From Streptomyces sp. NBC_00377 (GTDB taxonomy: Bacteria > Actinomycetota > Actinomycetes > Streptomycetales > Streptomycetaceae): a DNA stretch of 64,000 nucleotides. The stretch covers positions 7,998,001 through 8,062,000 of the forward strand of contig NZ_CP107958.1 in the NCBI RefSeq assembly GCF_036075115.1, in the 5' to 3' direction. Shown here piece by piece: positions 16,315 through 24,876 of the stretch (positions are counted from its first letter, which is position 1; every line of letters begins with the position of its first letter). The notes beneath the pieces were generated by a model that saw only the letters and a list, made by a program, of their open reading frames with translations, had not been told where the DNA came from and searched no databases. The position numbers were made by a program, and so were the translations under genes.

Positions 16315-17211
16315 GTGAAGCGCTTCGACCGGCTCGGGCAGATCCGACGGATGGACCCGTACGAGGACGCGTCCGAGATCTACCGGCTCACCGCCGCGTA
16401 CGAGTTCCCCTGGGACTTCGCTCGCGCCCTTGAGCTGGCCCTGTATCGCACGTACGCCGTGCCGAGCATCGGGCGTCTGCTCGCCGAGACGGCGGAACTC
16501 ACCGACCGCACCCAGAAGCGCTACGACGACACCGCCCTGCTGCTCGACGCCGTCGTCGAGCACGGCTTCGACAGCGAGCAGGGCCGGACGGCTGTGCGGC
16601 GCATCAACCGGATGCACCGCTCCTACGACATCGGCGACGACGACATGCGCTACGTGCTCTGCACCTTCGTCGTGATGCCGAAGCGATGGATCGACGCCTA
16701 CGGATGGCGCCGGCTCTCACGCCACGAGATCGTCGCGTGCACCGTGTACTACCGCACGCTCGGGCAGCGGATGGGCATCAAGGACATCCCCGGGACGTAC
16801 GAGGAGTTCGAAGCCTGTCTCGACGCCTACGAGGCGGCGCACTTCGCCTGGGACGAGGGAGCGCGGCGCGTCTCGGACGCCACACTCGCCATGATGGCCT
16901 CCTGGTATCCCAGGCCGCTGGCACCCGTGCTGCGCGCCACCACACTCGCCCTGCTCGACGAACCGCTCCTGCGGGCGTTTCGCTACACCCCCGCGGGCCC
17001 CGTGGCCCGCGCGGTGGTGCGTGGGGCGGTACGCGCGCGTGGTCGTGCCGTCCGGCTGCTGCCGCCGCGCCGCGCGCCCCACTACGCGCGGCAGAACCGG
17101 GAGATCAAGGGCTACCCGAACGGCTACCGCCTGGGCGAGCTGGGGACCTGCCCGGTCCCCGGCGTCCGCGGCTGCCCCGTCCGTCCCGCTGGCGGATCAA
17201 CCGTCGAGTGA
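16315..17211 (+). CDS. MpaB/DUF2236-family oxygenase-like protein
   Basis: The 298-residue product resembles the MpaB / latex-clearing-protein (DUF2236) family of haem-associated oxygenases. It carries the FVVMPKRWIDAYGWRRLSRHE segment, a YYRTLGQRMGIKDIPGTYEEFE block matching the family 'lG..lGi.diP.t..ef' pattern, and a long C-terminal helical region. Histidines at the YxxxHxAWD-like site (EAAHFAWDEG) may contribute to cofactor binding. It has no secretion signal. GTG at 16315 follows an AGGGGG element. It overlaps the tail of the convergent PadR gene by 15 bases. The substrate is unknown. Confidence 0.65.
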   Translation: MKRFDRLGQIRRMDPYEDASEIYRLTAAYEFPWDFARALELALYRTYAVPSIGRLLAETAELTDRTQKRYDDTALLLDAVVEHGFDSEQGRTAVRRINRMHRSYDIGDDDMRYVLCTFVVMPKRWIDAYGWRRLSRHEIVACTVYYRTLGQRMGIKDIPGTYEEFEACLDAYEAAHFAWDEGARRVSDATLAMMASWYPRPLAPVLRATTLALLDEPLLRAFRYTPAGPVARAVVRGAVRARGRAVRLLPPRRAPHYARQNREIKGYPNGYRLGELGTCPVPGVRGCPVRPAGGSTVE

Positions 17212-17721
17212 GGTGAGCGTGTCGCGCAGCCAGGCGAGTTCGGCCCGGGACGTGGCCCGCGCGACGGTCAGGACACCGCGCCGGAACGGGTCGTCCAGTT
17301 CCTCCGCGGCCAACGGCCGCTCGCCGTCGTAGAAGAAGCTCGCCGGCTCCTCCAGGAAGGCCAGCCGGCGGCGCAGTACCACGACCTGGGCGGCGGCGTC
17401 GTCGAGGTGCCGGAGGAAGGCGAGCACCGTGAACCACCGGTTCTCGTCGGTGATGTCCTGGGGGGCGGGTTCGGCGAGCCGCCGGCGCAGTTCGCTTCCG
17501 CCCTCCTCGGTGAGGCTGAGGACATGTCGCGGAGCGGCCACGGCGCCCGGTTCGGTGGCACGCACCAGGAAGCCCGCTCTCTCCAGCCGCTTGATCGTCG
17601 GGTACAGGGTGCTCTCGGCGACCGGCCGTACGTGTCCCGTGAGTGCCGCGATGCGTTTGCGCAGCTCGTAGCCGTGCAGTGGGGCGTCGTACAGAAAGCC
17701 GAGGATGGCGAGCTCCAGCAT
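17197..17721 (-). CDS. PadR-family transcriptional regulator
   Basis: The 174-residue product starts MLELAILGFLYDAPLHGYEL, the standard PadR winged-helix opening. It continues with STLYPTIKRLERAGFL (recognition helix and wing) and the HVLSLTEEG turn. The second half is a helical dimerisation domain (PadR C-terminal/Vir_act_alpha_C type). PadR proteins are ligand-released repressors of detoxification or transport genes. A near-perfect dyad between this gene and the divergent alpha/beta hydrolase makes that hydrolase the likely target along with autoregulation. Confidence 0.88.
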   Translation of the reverse strand: MLELAILGFLYDAPLHGYELRKRIAALTGHVRPVAESTLYPTIKRLERAGFLVRATEPGAVAAPRHVLSLTEEGGSELRRRLAEPAPQDITDENRWFTVLAFLRHLDDAAAQVVVLRRRLAFLEEPASFFYDGERPLAAEELDDPFRRGVLTVARATSRAELAWLRDTLTSLDG

Positions 17722-17809
17722 GTCCGCATTCTGCCCCAGGACGGTGGTACATCGGCTCAGCAATATCCCGGAACTCGAAATACATCTGGAAGAGGATATG
17801 ACGTTGACG

Positions 17810-17833
17810 AGATACATCGGATGCGAGGTATCT
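17810..17833. promoter_or_regulatory. Candidate PadR operator
   Basis: AGATAC (17810-17815) and GTATCT (17828-17833) are perfect inverted repeats separated by 12 bases, in an unusually AT-rich patch between the divergent PadR and hydrolase genes. A related GAAATACATC lies at about 17777-17786. PadR sites are commonly ATAC/GTAT dyads of this form. Confidence 0.6.
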
Positions 17834-17876
17834 TGTCGGCGGTGGAATCGACGGCGCGACGAGATGAGGGGGCACG

Positions 17877-18635
17877 GTGCAGCAGACGGAGTTCGACGGT
17901 GTCGGCAGTCAGATCCGGTGGACCGAGTCACCGGGGGCGCGGCCCGCCCGGGTGTACGTGCACGGACTGGGCGCGGCTTCGGCGGTCTACCACGCGCACG
18001 TGGCCGCCCGTCCCGAACTCGCAGGCCGGCGCAGCCTCTTCGTCGACCTGCCCGGACATGGCGTCAGTGACCGTCCCGCGGACTTCGGCTACACCCTCGA
18101 CGAGCACGCCGACGCCCTGGCGGCGGCGCTGGACGCGGCAGGGGTGACGGGCGCCGAACTGGTGGGCCACAGCATGGGCGGCTCCGTGTCGGTCGTTCTC
18201 GCCCACCGCCGGCCCGACCTGGTCGGGCGGCTCGTGCTCACGGAGGCGAATCTGGACGCCTTCCCGCCGCCCTCCGCCGGGAGCAGCGGTATCGCCTCGT
18301 ACACCGAGGAGGAGTTCGTCGACGGCGGGTACGCGCGCGTGCTGGGCGAGGTCGGGCCGGTGTGGGCCGCGACCATGCGGCTGGCCGACCCGCGGGCCCT
18401 GCACCGCAGCGCGGTGGGACTCAGGCGTGGGTCCGACCCCGTCATGCGAGAGATCCTGACCGGCCTCGACGCGGTGGACCGCGTCTACCTTCAGGGCCGG
18501 CTGACCGGCGAGCTCGGCGGAGCGGACGCCCTGGAGGCGGCGGGCGTGCGCGTGGTGACGGTTCCGGGCGCCGGCCACAACGTCATGTTCGACAACCCCG
18601 ACGCCTTCGTGCGGGCCGTCGCCGGAGAGGTGTGA
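17877..18635 (+). CDS. Alpha/beta-fold hydrolase
   Basis: The 252-residue cytoplasmic protein has a complete alpha/beta-hydrolase core. It shows the oxyanion motif VHGLGAASAVYHAH (about 29-42), VDLPGHGVSD, nucleophile elbow GHSMGGS with the catalytic Ser near residue 100, and late GAGHNVMFDNPDAF with the catalytic His. It hydrolyses an ester, lactone or similar bond; the substrate is not readable. It is divergent from a PadR repressor with a dyad between them, suggesting induction by its substrate. GTG start after GAGGGGG. The 3' end is 4 bases from a convergent methyltransferase gene. Confidence 0.88.
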   Translation: MQQTEFDGVGSQIRWTESPGARPARVYVHGLGAASAVYHAHVAARPELAGRRSLFVDLPGHGVSDRPADFGYTLDEHADALAAALDAAGVTGAELVGHSMGGSVSVVLAHRRPDLVGRLVLTEANLDAFPPPSAGSSGIASYTEEEFVDGGYARVLGEVGPVWAATMRLADPRALHRSAVGLRRGSDPVMREILTGLDAVDRVYLQGRLTGELGGADALEAAGVRVVTVPGAGHNVMFDNPDAFVRAVAGEV

Positions 18636-18639
18636 GCCG

Positions 18640-19248
18640 TCAGATCTCGCGGACGGCCAGGGCCAGGAAGCGGGCGTCCTCGTCGGTGTAGGACGTCATG
18701 CGCCAGCCGGAACCGGCCAGCAGGGGACGGAGATTGGGTTCGGCGCGCAGGTCCTGTGGCGTGAGCCGGCGTCCCTGCCGGGCCGCGAGCGCCGCCCGGC
18801 CGATCGGGTGGAACAGTGCCAGCGTGCCGCCGGGGCGCACCACCCGTGCCAGTTCCCGCAGGTTGTCCTGCGGCCGGGGCAGGTGGGCGAGGAGGCCCGC
18901 CCCGAACACGGCGTCCAGCGAGGCGGAGCGAAGGGGGAGCGCGGTCACGTCGGTGAGCATCAGCAGGGCCGCGCGGTCGCGTCCGGCCCGTCCGGCGGCC
19001 GCCAGCATGGCCGGGGTGAGATCGGCGCCGACGACCACTCCCGAGGGCCCCACGGCCGCCCGCAGCGGCGTCAGCGCCCGTCCGGTGCCGCACCCCGCGT
19101 CCAGCACCCGGTCACCCTCGCGCAGACCGAGTCGGCCGACCGCGGCGGCGTAGGCGGGACCGTCGTCGGGAAAGCGGCTGTCCCAGTCCGCGGCTCGGGC
19201 GCCGAAGAACTCCTGAACGTGCGTGTGGTCGTCGCTCATGCTCCGCAT
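18640..19248 (-). CDS. Class I SAM-dependent methyltransferase
   Basis: A small (about 202-residue) methyltransferase. SAM-binding motif I is VLDAGCGTGRALTPL (about 48-62), followed by the acidic VVGADLTPAM. Post-motif LPLRSASLDAVFGAGLLAHLP matches motif II and LARVVRPGGTLALFHP motif III. The closing segment SGWRMTSYTDEDARFLALA is seen in ubiquinone/menaquinone-methyltransferase-like proteins. The acceptor is unknown. Start may be the ATG at 19248 or at 19239; both have purine-rich but closely spaced binding sites. Confidence 0.82.
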   Translation of the reverse strand: MRSMSDDHTHVQEFFGARAADWDSRFPDDGPAYAAAVGRLGLREGDRVLDAGCGTGRALTPLRAAVGPSGVVVGADLTPAMLAAAGRAGRDRAALLMLTDVTALPLRSASLDAVFGAGLLAHLPRPQDNLRELARVVRPGGTLALFHPIGRAALAARQGRRLTPQDLRAEPNLRPLLAGSGWRMTSYTDEDARFLALAVREI

Positions 19249-19385
19249 GATCCCTCACCGACACGGACGATGCCTCAGTGCACACGTTCGAGCGTGACCC
19301 GATCGTTCCGGCGCACTACTTCGCCACATTCCAACACCTTTCGAAATGCGCCCCCTTTGTGCTCCCGTGCCCCGACTAGCGTCCC

Positions 19386-20186
19386 GTGGCCATGGGACAC
19401 CTGGACCACGCCGCCTTCGGCTGGCTGACCCCCGTGCTGTCGTACGTCATGGCCTGCGTCGGCGCCGCCCTCGGGCTGCGCTGCACCGTGCGCGCGCTCG
19501 GCGCCACCGGACGCTCGCGCCGCAACTGGCTGATCACCGCGGCCTCGGCGATCGGCACCGGCATCTGGACCATGCACTTCGTGGCCATGCTCGGCTTCGC
19601 CGTGAGCGGCACGGACATCCGCTACGACGTTCCGCTGACCGTGCTCAGCCTGCTCGTCGCCATGGCCGTCGTCTGCGCCGGCGTCTTCGCTGTCGGCTAC
19701 AGCCGCGACCGCACGCGCGCGTTGCTGATCGGCGGGCTCACCACCGGCCTGGGGGTGGCGAGCATGCACTACCTGGGCATGGCCGCCGTCCGGCTGCACG
19801 CCGACGTGACCTACGACCCCGTGCGCGTCGCACTGTCCGTCCTGATCGCCGTCGTCGCGGCGACCGCGGCACTCTGGGCAGCGCTGAACATCAGCTCGCC
19901 GATCGCCGTCACCCTCGCCTCCCTCGTCATGGGCGCGGCGGTGAGCAGCATGCACTACACCGCCATGTTCGCGGTGAGCGTCGACGTCACACCCTCCGGC
20001 GAGACGCTGCCCGGGGCCACGGCGATGCAGTTCATCTTCCCCCTCGCCGTCGGCCTCGGCTCCTACCTCTTCCTGACCTCGGCCTTCGTCGCGCTGTCGC
20101 CCACCACGGGGGAGCGCGAGGCGTCCGCCTCGGCACAGCAACCGGGGGACGGCCTCACCGTCCGACAGCAGGCCCGGTCCGTCTGA
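19386..20186 (+). CDS. MHYT-domain integral membrane sensor protein
   Basis: About 266 residues with roughly seven hydrophobic segments and three MHYT-type motifs (TMHFVAML near 58, SMHYLGMA near 122, SMHYTAMF near 188). The MHYT domain is thought to coordinate copper and sense a small gas or redox ligand. Here it has no attached GGDEF, EAL or kinase output domain, so it must signal through a partner. It stands immediately upstream (41 bases) of the conservon histidine kinase gene cvnA on the same strand and may be co-transcribed. GTG 19386 or ATG 19392 starts it; no ribosome binding site is seen, so the mRNA may be leaderless. Confidence 0.85.
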   Translation: MAMGHLDHAAFGWLTPVLSYVMACVGAALGLRCTVRALGATGRSRRNWLITAASAIGTGIWTMHFVAMLGFAVSGTDIRYDVPLTVLSLLVAMAVVCAGVFAVGYSRDRTRALLIGGLTTGLGVASMHYLGMAAVRLHADVTYDPVRVALSVLIAVVAATAALWAALNISSPIAVTLASLVMGAAVSSMHYTAMFAVSVDVTPSGETLPGATAMQFIFPLAVGLGSYLFLTSAFVALSPTTGEREASASAQQPGDGLTVRQQARSV

Positions 20187-20227
20187 CGCGACCGGACCGC
20201 CCCGAACCACTTCCGAGCGAGGAGGCC

Positions 20228-22780
20228 ATGCGTACACCCCGTAGGACCCCCACGGCAGGCGCTGACGCGCCGCCCACCACGCGCGGGCGCCGCGCCCACG
20301 CCGGACCCCCCGCAGACGAGGGCCCGGACGAGCAGACCGACGCTCCGGCGGGCGCGATACCCCCGCGCGCGGAGCGCTGGCGCGTCCGACCGCGCACCGT
20401 ACGCGCCAAGATCGTCTGCCTGCTGATGGTGCCGGTCGTCTCCCTGCTGGCCCTGTGGGCGTACGCCACCGTCAGCACGGCCCAGAACGTGTCGGGGCTG
20501 CGCCAGTTGCAGCGCGTGGACTCCCAGGTCCGCGCCCCCGTCGCGGCAGCGGTGACAGCCCTTCAGACCGAGCGGGCGGCCGCCGTACGGTACGCGACCC
20601 ACCCGGCCCCCGGGCAGGGCGGCGACCTGAGAGCGCTCGGGGAACGCACGGACCGGGCGGTGGCGGAGCTGCGGCTCGGCGACGACAGCACCGTCGCCGA
20701 CGGCCAGGACCTGCCCGCGGGCGTGGCCCAGCGGCTCGAGACGTTCGTCTCCGGGGCCGAGGCACTGACCTCGCTGCGGACCGCGGTGCTCGACGGCGGC
20801 GCGGACTGGGAAGAGACCTACGGCCGGTACACGAGCACGATCTCGGCGGCCTTCTCGGTCGGCGGCGCCCTCTCCGGCATCCAGGACGCCGAACTCGGAT
20901 CGGACGCGCGTGTGCTGCTCGAGTTCTCCCGCGCGGGCGAGGCGCTGGCCCAGGAGGGCACCGTCCTCGCCGGCGCCCGCCTCGCGGGACGCCTCGACGG
21001 CGAGCGTCTGCGGCTGTTCGCCGGCGCCGTCGACACGCGCCGCGCTCTGACGGAGTCGGCTGTCGCGGATCTGCGGGGGCCCGAACGGACCGCCTGGCAG
21101 CGCCTCGCCGCCGGCAGCGCCTACGCGGCCCTGTATGCCGCCGAGGACAGGGTGCTCGCCGACGGACCCGGCGCGAAGGCGGTCGACGCCGCCCCCGCGA
21201 GCGTCTGGGACAAGGCCCACGCACGCGTGCAGAACGGGATGCGGGCCATCGAGGCGGACGCCGGACGCGGTGTCGCGGACCGCGCCGACCCGTTCACCCG
21301 CGGTCTGCTCACCTCGGCCGGCGCCGCCGTCCTGCTGGGCCTCGCCGCCGTCGTCGCCTCACTCGTCATCTCCGTGCGCATCGGCCGCGGCCTCGTCGTC
21401 GAACTGGTCAGCCTGCGCAACAGCGCCCTGGAGATCGCGCGGCGCAAACTCCCCGAAGCCATGCGGAAACTTCGTGCGGGGGAGGAGATCGACGTCCGCG
21501 CCGAAGCACCACCGGGACCTCCCGCCGAGGACGAGGCCGGCCAGGTGGCCGAGGCCCTGGGCACCGTGCACCGCGCCGCGCTCCGGGCCGCGGTGGAACG
21601 CGCCGAGCTCGCCAGCGGCATCTCCGGGGTGTTCGTCAACCTCGCCCGCCGCAGCCAGGTCCTCGTCCACCGCCAGCTGAGCCTCCTGGACAGCATGGAG
21701 CGCCGCTCCGACGACCCGAACGAGCTGAGCGACCTCTTCCGGCTCGACCATCTCACCACCCGCATGCGGCGCCACGCGGAGAGCCTGATCATCCTTTCCG
21801 GGGCGGCGCCCGGCAGGGCCTGGCGCATGCCGGTGTCCCTGACCAACGTGGTCCGTGCCGCCGTCTCCGAGGTCGAGGACTACGCGCGCGTGGAGGTCCG
21901 CCAACTCCCGGAGGCGGCCGTCATCGGCACCGCCGTCGCCGACCTCACCCACCTGCTTGCCGAACTCGTGGAGAACGCCGCCCAGTTCTCGCCCCCGCAC
22001 ACGCGTGTGCGGGTCACCGGCGAACCCGTGGGCAACGGATACGCCGTCGAGATCGAGGACCGGGGCCTGGGCATGGGCAAGGAGACCTTCACCGAGGCCA
22101 ACCGGCGCATCGCGCAGTCCGAGGCGCTGGACCTGTTCGACAGCGACCAGCTCGGCCTCTTCGTCGTCAGCAGACTCGCCGCCCGTCATGACATCAAGGT
22201 GCACCTGCGGACCTCCCCCTACGGCGGCACCACGGCGGTGGTCCTGCTGCCGACCGCACTGCTGCACAGCGGCAAGCCGGAACGTTCCGTCCCCGAGGCG
22301 ACGCAGGCACGGCAGCCCGAGGAACGCGTGTACGCGCGTGTGTCCGCCGCGGACCGGCACACCGCCGAGCCGCGTCAGGAAGCCGTCCCCGCCCCCGCCG
22401 ACCGCCCCGCGCTCGTGGCCCCCGTACGGGCCGCCGCCGAACCGCCGACCGCCGCCGAACCGCCGGCCGCCGGCCCCCCGCCTCCCGGAGTCACCGCCTT
22501 GCGCCTGCACCGTCCCCCGGACGACTCGGAGGCATCGGACGATCTGCCACGCCGGGTACGGCAGGCCAACCTCGCCCCGCAATTGCGCAGGCCGCACCCC
22601 GAGGAACCTCCCCGGCCGCCCGGCCCGCGCGGCGAGGAAGGGCGCACCCCCGAACTCGTACGGGACCGGATGTCCGCGTACCGGAAGGGCTGGGCCCGGG
22701 GCGGTGGCAGACAGCCCGGCCACGCATCCGCCCCGGACCCCGAACCGGGCGGCGACAGCAGCGAAGGAGACCCCAGATGA
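20228..22780 (+). CDS. cvnA: Conservon sensor histidine kinase CvnA (nitrate/sulphonate-sensing-like)
   Basis: An 850-residue membrane kinase. The disordered basic N-terminus is followed by TM1 (AKIVCLLMVPVVSLLALWAY, about 61-80), then a roughly 270-residue extracytoplasmic helical domain of the NIT type (LQTERAAAVRYA). TM2 is near residue 360 (LLTSAGAAVLLGLAAVV), followed by a HAMP-like linker. The ATP-binding domain has N box LVENAAQFSPPHT and G1 box EDRGLGMG. No canonical H-box is obvious, as usual for these kinases. The C-terminus is long and proline-rich. It overlaps cvnB by ATGA. Conservons act as membrane-linked G-protein-like switches in Streptomyces development. Confidence 0.92.
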   Translation: MRTPRRTPTAGADAPPTTRGRRAHAGPPADEGPDEQTDAPAGAIPPRAERWRVRPRTVRAKIVCLLMVPVVSLLALWAYATVSTAQNVSGLRQLQRVDSQVRAPVAAAVTALQTERAAAVRYATHPAPGQGGDLRALGERTDRAVAELRLGDDSTVADGQDLPAGVAQRLETFVSGAEALTSLRTAVLDGGADWEETYGRYTSTISAAFSVGGALSGIQDAELGSDARVLLEFSRAGEALAQEGTVLAGARLAGRLDGERLRLFAGAVDTRRALTESAVADLRGPERTAWQRLAAGSAYAALYAAEDRVLADGPGAKAVDAAPASVWDKAHARVQNGMRAIEADAGRGVADRADPFTRGLLTSAGAAVLLGLAAVVASLVISVRIGRGLVVELVSLRNSALEIARRKLPEAMRKLRAGEEIDVRAEAPPGPPAEDEAGQVAEALGTVHRAALRAAVERAELASGISGVFVNLARRSQVLVHRQLSLLDSMERRSDDPNELSDLFRLDHLTTRMRRHAESLIILSGAAPGRAWRMPVSLTNVVRAAVSEVEDYARVEVRQLPEAAVIGTAVADLTHLLAELVENAAQFSPPHTRVRVTGEPVGNGYAVEIEDRGLGMGKETFTEANRRIAQSEALDLFDSDQLGLFVVSRLAARHDIKVHLRTSPYGGTTAVVLLPTALLHSGKPERSVPEATQARQPEERVYARVSAADRHTAEPRQEAVPAPADRPALVAPVRAAAEPPTAAEPPAAGPPPPGVTALRLHRPPDDSEASDDLPRRVRQANLAPQLRRPHPEEPPRPPGPRGEEGRTPELVRDRMSAYRKGWARGGGRQPGHASAPDPEPGGDSSEGDPR

Positions 22781-23214
22781 TCCAGGACCCGAGCACGAGG
22801 TCGGCCCAGCGGTCCGGCGAACTCGACTGGCTGCTGGACGACTTGGTGATGCGCGTGAGCGAGGTGCGGCACGCGGTGGTGTTGTCCAACGACGGCCTCG
22901 CCGTGGGCGCCTCGACCGACCTCAGGAGGGAGGACGCCGAGCACCTCGCCGCCGTCGCCTCCGGCTTCCACAGCCTCGCCAAGGGCGCCGGCCGGCACTT
23001 CGGAGCGGGCGGAGTGCGCCAGACCATGGTGGAGATGGACGACGGCTTCCTGTTCGTGGCCGCCGCGGGCGACGGCTCCTGCCTGGCCGTCCTCACCGCC
23101 GTGACCGCCGACATCGGCCTGGTCGCGTACGAGATGGCCCGGCTGGTCAAGCGGGTCGGAGAGCACCTCTACTCGGCGCCACGCCTCTCCGCGCGGCCGC
23201 CCACCTCCGGATGA
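22777..23214 (+). CDS. cvnB: Roadblock/LC7-domain protein CvnB
   Basis: A 145-residue Roadblock/LC7 protein (DELDWLLDDLVMRV, then HAVVLSNDGLAVGASTDL, REDAEHLAAVASGFHSLAKG, and LTAVTADIGLVAYEMARLVK). These proteins interact with the small GTPase-like subunit and serve as regulators in bacterial MglB-type and conservon switches. Its start overlaps the cvnA stop by 4 bases, indicating translational coupling. The C-terminal 15 residues are variable. Confidence 0.94.
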   Translation: MIQDPSTRSAQRSGELDWLLDDLVMRVSEVRHAVVLSNDGLAVGASTDLRREDAEHLAAVASGFHSLAKGAGRHFGAGGVRQTMVEMDDGFLFVAAAGDGSCLAVLTAVTADIGLVAYEMARLVKRVGEHLYSAPRLSARPPTSG

Positions 23215-23236
23215 GGCGAGGAAGCGGCCCACGCAG

Positions 23237-23647
23237 ATGACCGAGGACACGACCGGCGCCCCGCACGCGCTGGGCAGCCAGTGGTACGACAACGAGGCCG
23301 GCCCGCTCGTCCGTCCCTACGCCATGACGGGCGGGCGCACCAGACCGGGGCCCACCGGAGTGCGGTTCGACCTGATCGCCCTGGTCACCCTGGATCCGGG
23401 CGCGCCGGGCACGGACGGTGTGCCCCTGGGACCGGAACACCGCACTCTCATCGGCCTCTGCCGCAAGGAGACCCAGTCCGTCGCCGAACTCTCGGCGGGA
23501 GCGGACCTTCCCGTGGGCGTGGTCCGGGTACTTCTCGGAGACCTGCTGGAACTGGGCTGCGTCACCGTCAGCCGTCCCGTCCCACCCGCGCAGTTGCCGG
23601 ACGAACGGATTCTGCGCGAGGTCATCGAGGGGTTGCGAGCGCTGTAG
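23237..23647 (+). CDS. cvnC: DUF742-family protein CvnC
   Basis: A 136-residue DUF742 protein, the third conservon component. It has the typical VRPYAMTGGRTRP opening, an FDLIALVTLD strand, GPEHRTLIGLCRKETQSVAE leading into a winged-helix-like domain, LPVGVVRVLLGDLLELG, and the stereotyped end PDERILREVIEGLRAL. It is 22 bases downstream of cvnB with GAGG just upstream, in the same operon. Its role in the complex is not biochemically clear; the winged-helix resemblance is structural inference. Confidence 0.93.
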   Translation: MTEDTTGAPHALGSQWYDNEAGPLVRPYAMTGGRTRPGPTGVRFDLIALVTLDPGAPGTDGVPLGPEHRTLIGLCRKETQSVAELSAGADLPVGVVRVLLGDLLELGCVTVSRPVPPAQLPDERILREVIEGLRAL

Positions 23648-23716
23648 ATGAACCTTCGGACCGTCCCGGACGCGTACGGACCCACCCCACACCGACACAC
23701 CCGAGAGAAGTGATCC

Positions 23717-24322
23717 ATGGTCTCCGAGCACTCCGATGCCACGGACGGCGACACGGCCCCCCTGGCGTTGAAGATTCTGGTCGCCGGCGGGTTCGGCGTC
23801 GGCAAGACCACCATGGTCGGCGCGGTCAGCGAGATCAAGCCGTTGCGCACCGAGGAACTGCTCAGCGAAGCGGGCCAGTCGGTGGACGACACCGACGGCG
23901 TGGACCACAAGGTGACGACGACCGTCGCCATGGACTTCGGCCGGATCACCATCCGCTCCGGCCTGTCCCTCTACCTGTTCGGGACGCCGGGACAGGACCG
24001 CTTCTGGTTCCTGTGGGACGAACTCTCGCAGGGCGCCCTGGGCGCTGTGGTCCTCGCCGACACCAGGCGCCTCGAGGACTGCTTCCCCGCGGTCGACTAC
24101 TTCGAGCACCGGCACATCCCGTTCGTGGTGGCCGTCAACTGTTTCGTCGGCAGCCGGACCTACGGCGCCCAGGACGTCTCGCGCGCCCTCGACCTGGACG
24201 GTGGCACTCCTGTCGTCCTGTGCGACGCCCGTGACCGCGACTCGGGGAAGGAGGTGCTGATCCGACTGGTCGAGTACGCCGGGCGGATGCACACCGCCCG
24301 GCTGCTCGACTCGGTGGGCTGA
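23717..24322 (+). CDS. cvnD: Conservon GTP/ATP-binding protein CvnD
   Basis: A 201-residue Ras-like NTPase of the conservon family. P-loop GGFGVGKTTMVG (about 29-40), the TTTVAMDFGRI switch I region and FGTPGQDRFWFLWDEL (switch II, DxxG-like) are intact. The base-specifying NKxD motif is replaced by AVNCFVG, as usual in CvnD proteins. It should cycle between states under control of CvnB and the kinase CvnA. Most conservons are followed by a cytochrome P450; here the next gene is on the opposite strand. The only P450 in the window is 26 kb away. Confidence 0.94.
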   Translation: MVSEHSDATDGDTAPLALKILVAGGFGVGKTTMVGAVSEIKPLRTEELLSEAGQSVDDTDGVDHKVTTTVAMDFGRITIRSGLSLYLFGTPGQDRFWFLWDELSQGALGAVVLADTRRLEDCFPAVDYFEHRHIPFVVAVNCFVGSRTYGAQDVSRALDLDGGTPVVLCDARDRDSGKEVLIRLVEYAGRMHTARLLDSVG

Positions 24323-24342
24323 CGTCGCTCGCGCGGGCCTCG

Positions 24343-24771
24343 TCAGTCCGCGACGTCCTTCTGGGCCAGGATCTTGTCCAGGGCGACCCGGACGAGCAGT
24401 TCACCCGGGACCCCGTTGCGGGCGCCGAACTCCTCGGCGCGCTCCTCGCCCATGTAGCGGGCGGCGATACGAGTCGCCCAGTGCCGGACCTCGTCGAGGT
24501 CCTCCGAGAGACGGGCCCGGCCCTGCAGGATCACGAAATCGAACGGCGGCCGGTCGTCGTCCACGCACAGGGCGATCCGGCCGTCCCGCGCGAGATTGCG
24601 CCCCTTCACCGTCTCCTTGCCGGTGTTGAACACCACCTCGTCCCCGTCGAGCACGAACCAGATCGGCGCCACGTGCGGACTTCCGTCGGCCCGAACGGTG
24701 GACAGTTTTCCGGTGCGGGTTCCGTACGTGACGAAGGCCCGCCATTCGTCATCGGTCATCTTCTGTGCCAT
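24343..24771 (-). CDS. PPOX-fold F420/FMN-dependent oxidoreductase
   Basis: A 142-residue split-barrel protein of the pyridoxamine 5'-phosphate oxidase class, PPOX-type F420-dependent enzymes. It shows GKLSTVRADGSPHVAPIWFV (first strands), EVVFNTGKETVKGRNLARDG, RIALCVDDDRPPFDFVILQG, and EEVRHWATRI-like helices before YMGEERAEEFGARNG. It probably reduces a small molecule using F420H2 or FMN. It is convergent with cvnD and divergent from the second Roadblock gene. No substrate can be inferred. Confidence 0.85.
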   Translation of the reverse strand: MAQKMTDDEWRAFVTYGTRTGKLSTVRADGSPHVAPIWFVLDGDEVVFNTGKETVKGRNLARDGRIALCVDDDRPPFDFVILQGRARLSEDLDEVRHWATRIAARYMGEERAEEFGARNGVPGELLVRVALDKILAQKDVAD

Positions 24772-24876
24772 GCCGCCATCCTCCTTGCTCCCGCGGCCGC
24801 TCGTGGGGAAGGCTGGCGGGAAGATTCTCCGCAGAGGCGGACGATCACAGGGGAAACGTCACACGGGGAGCGGGAC

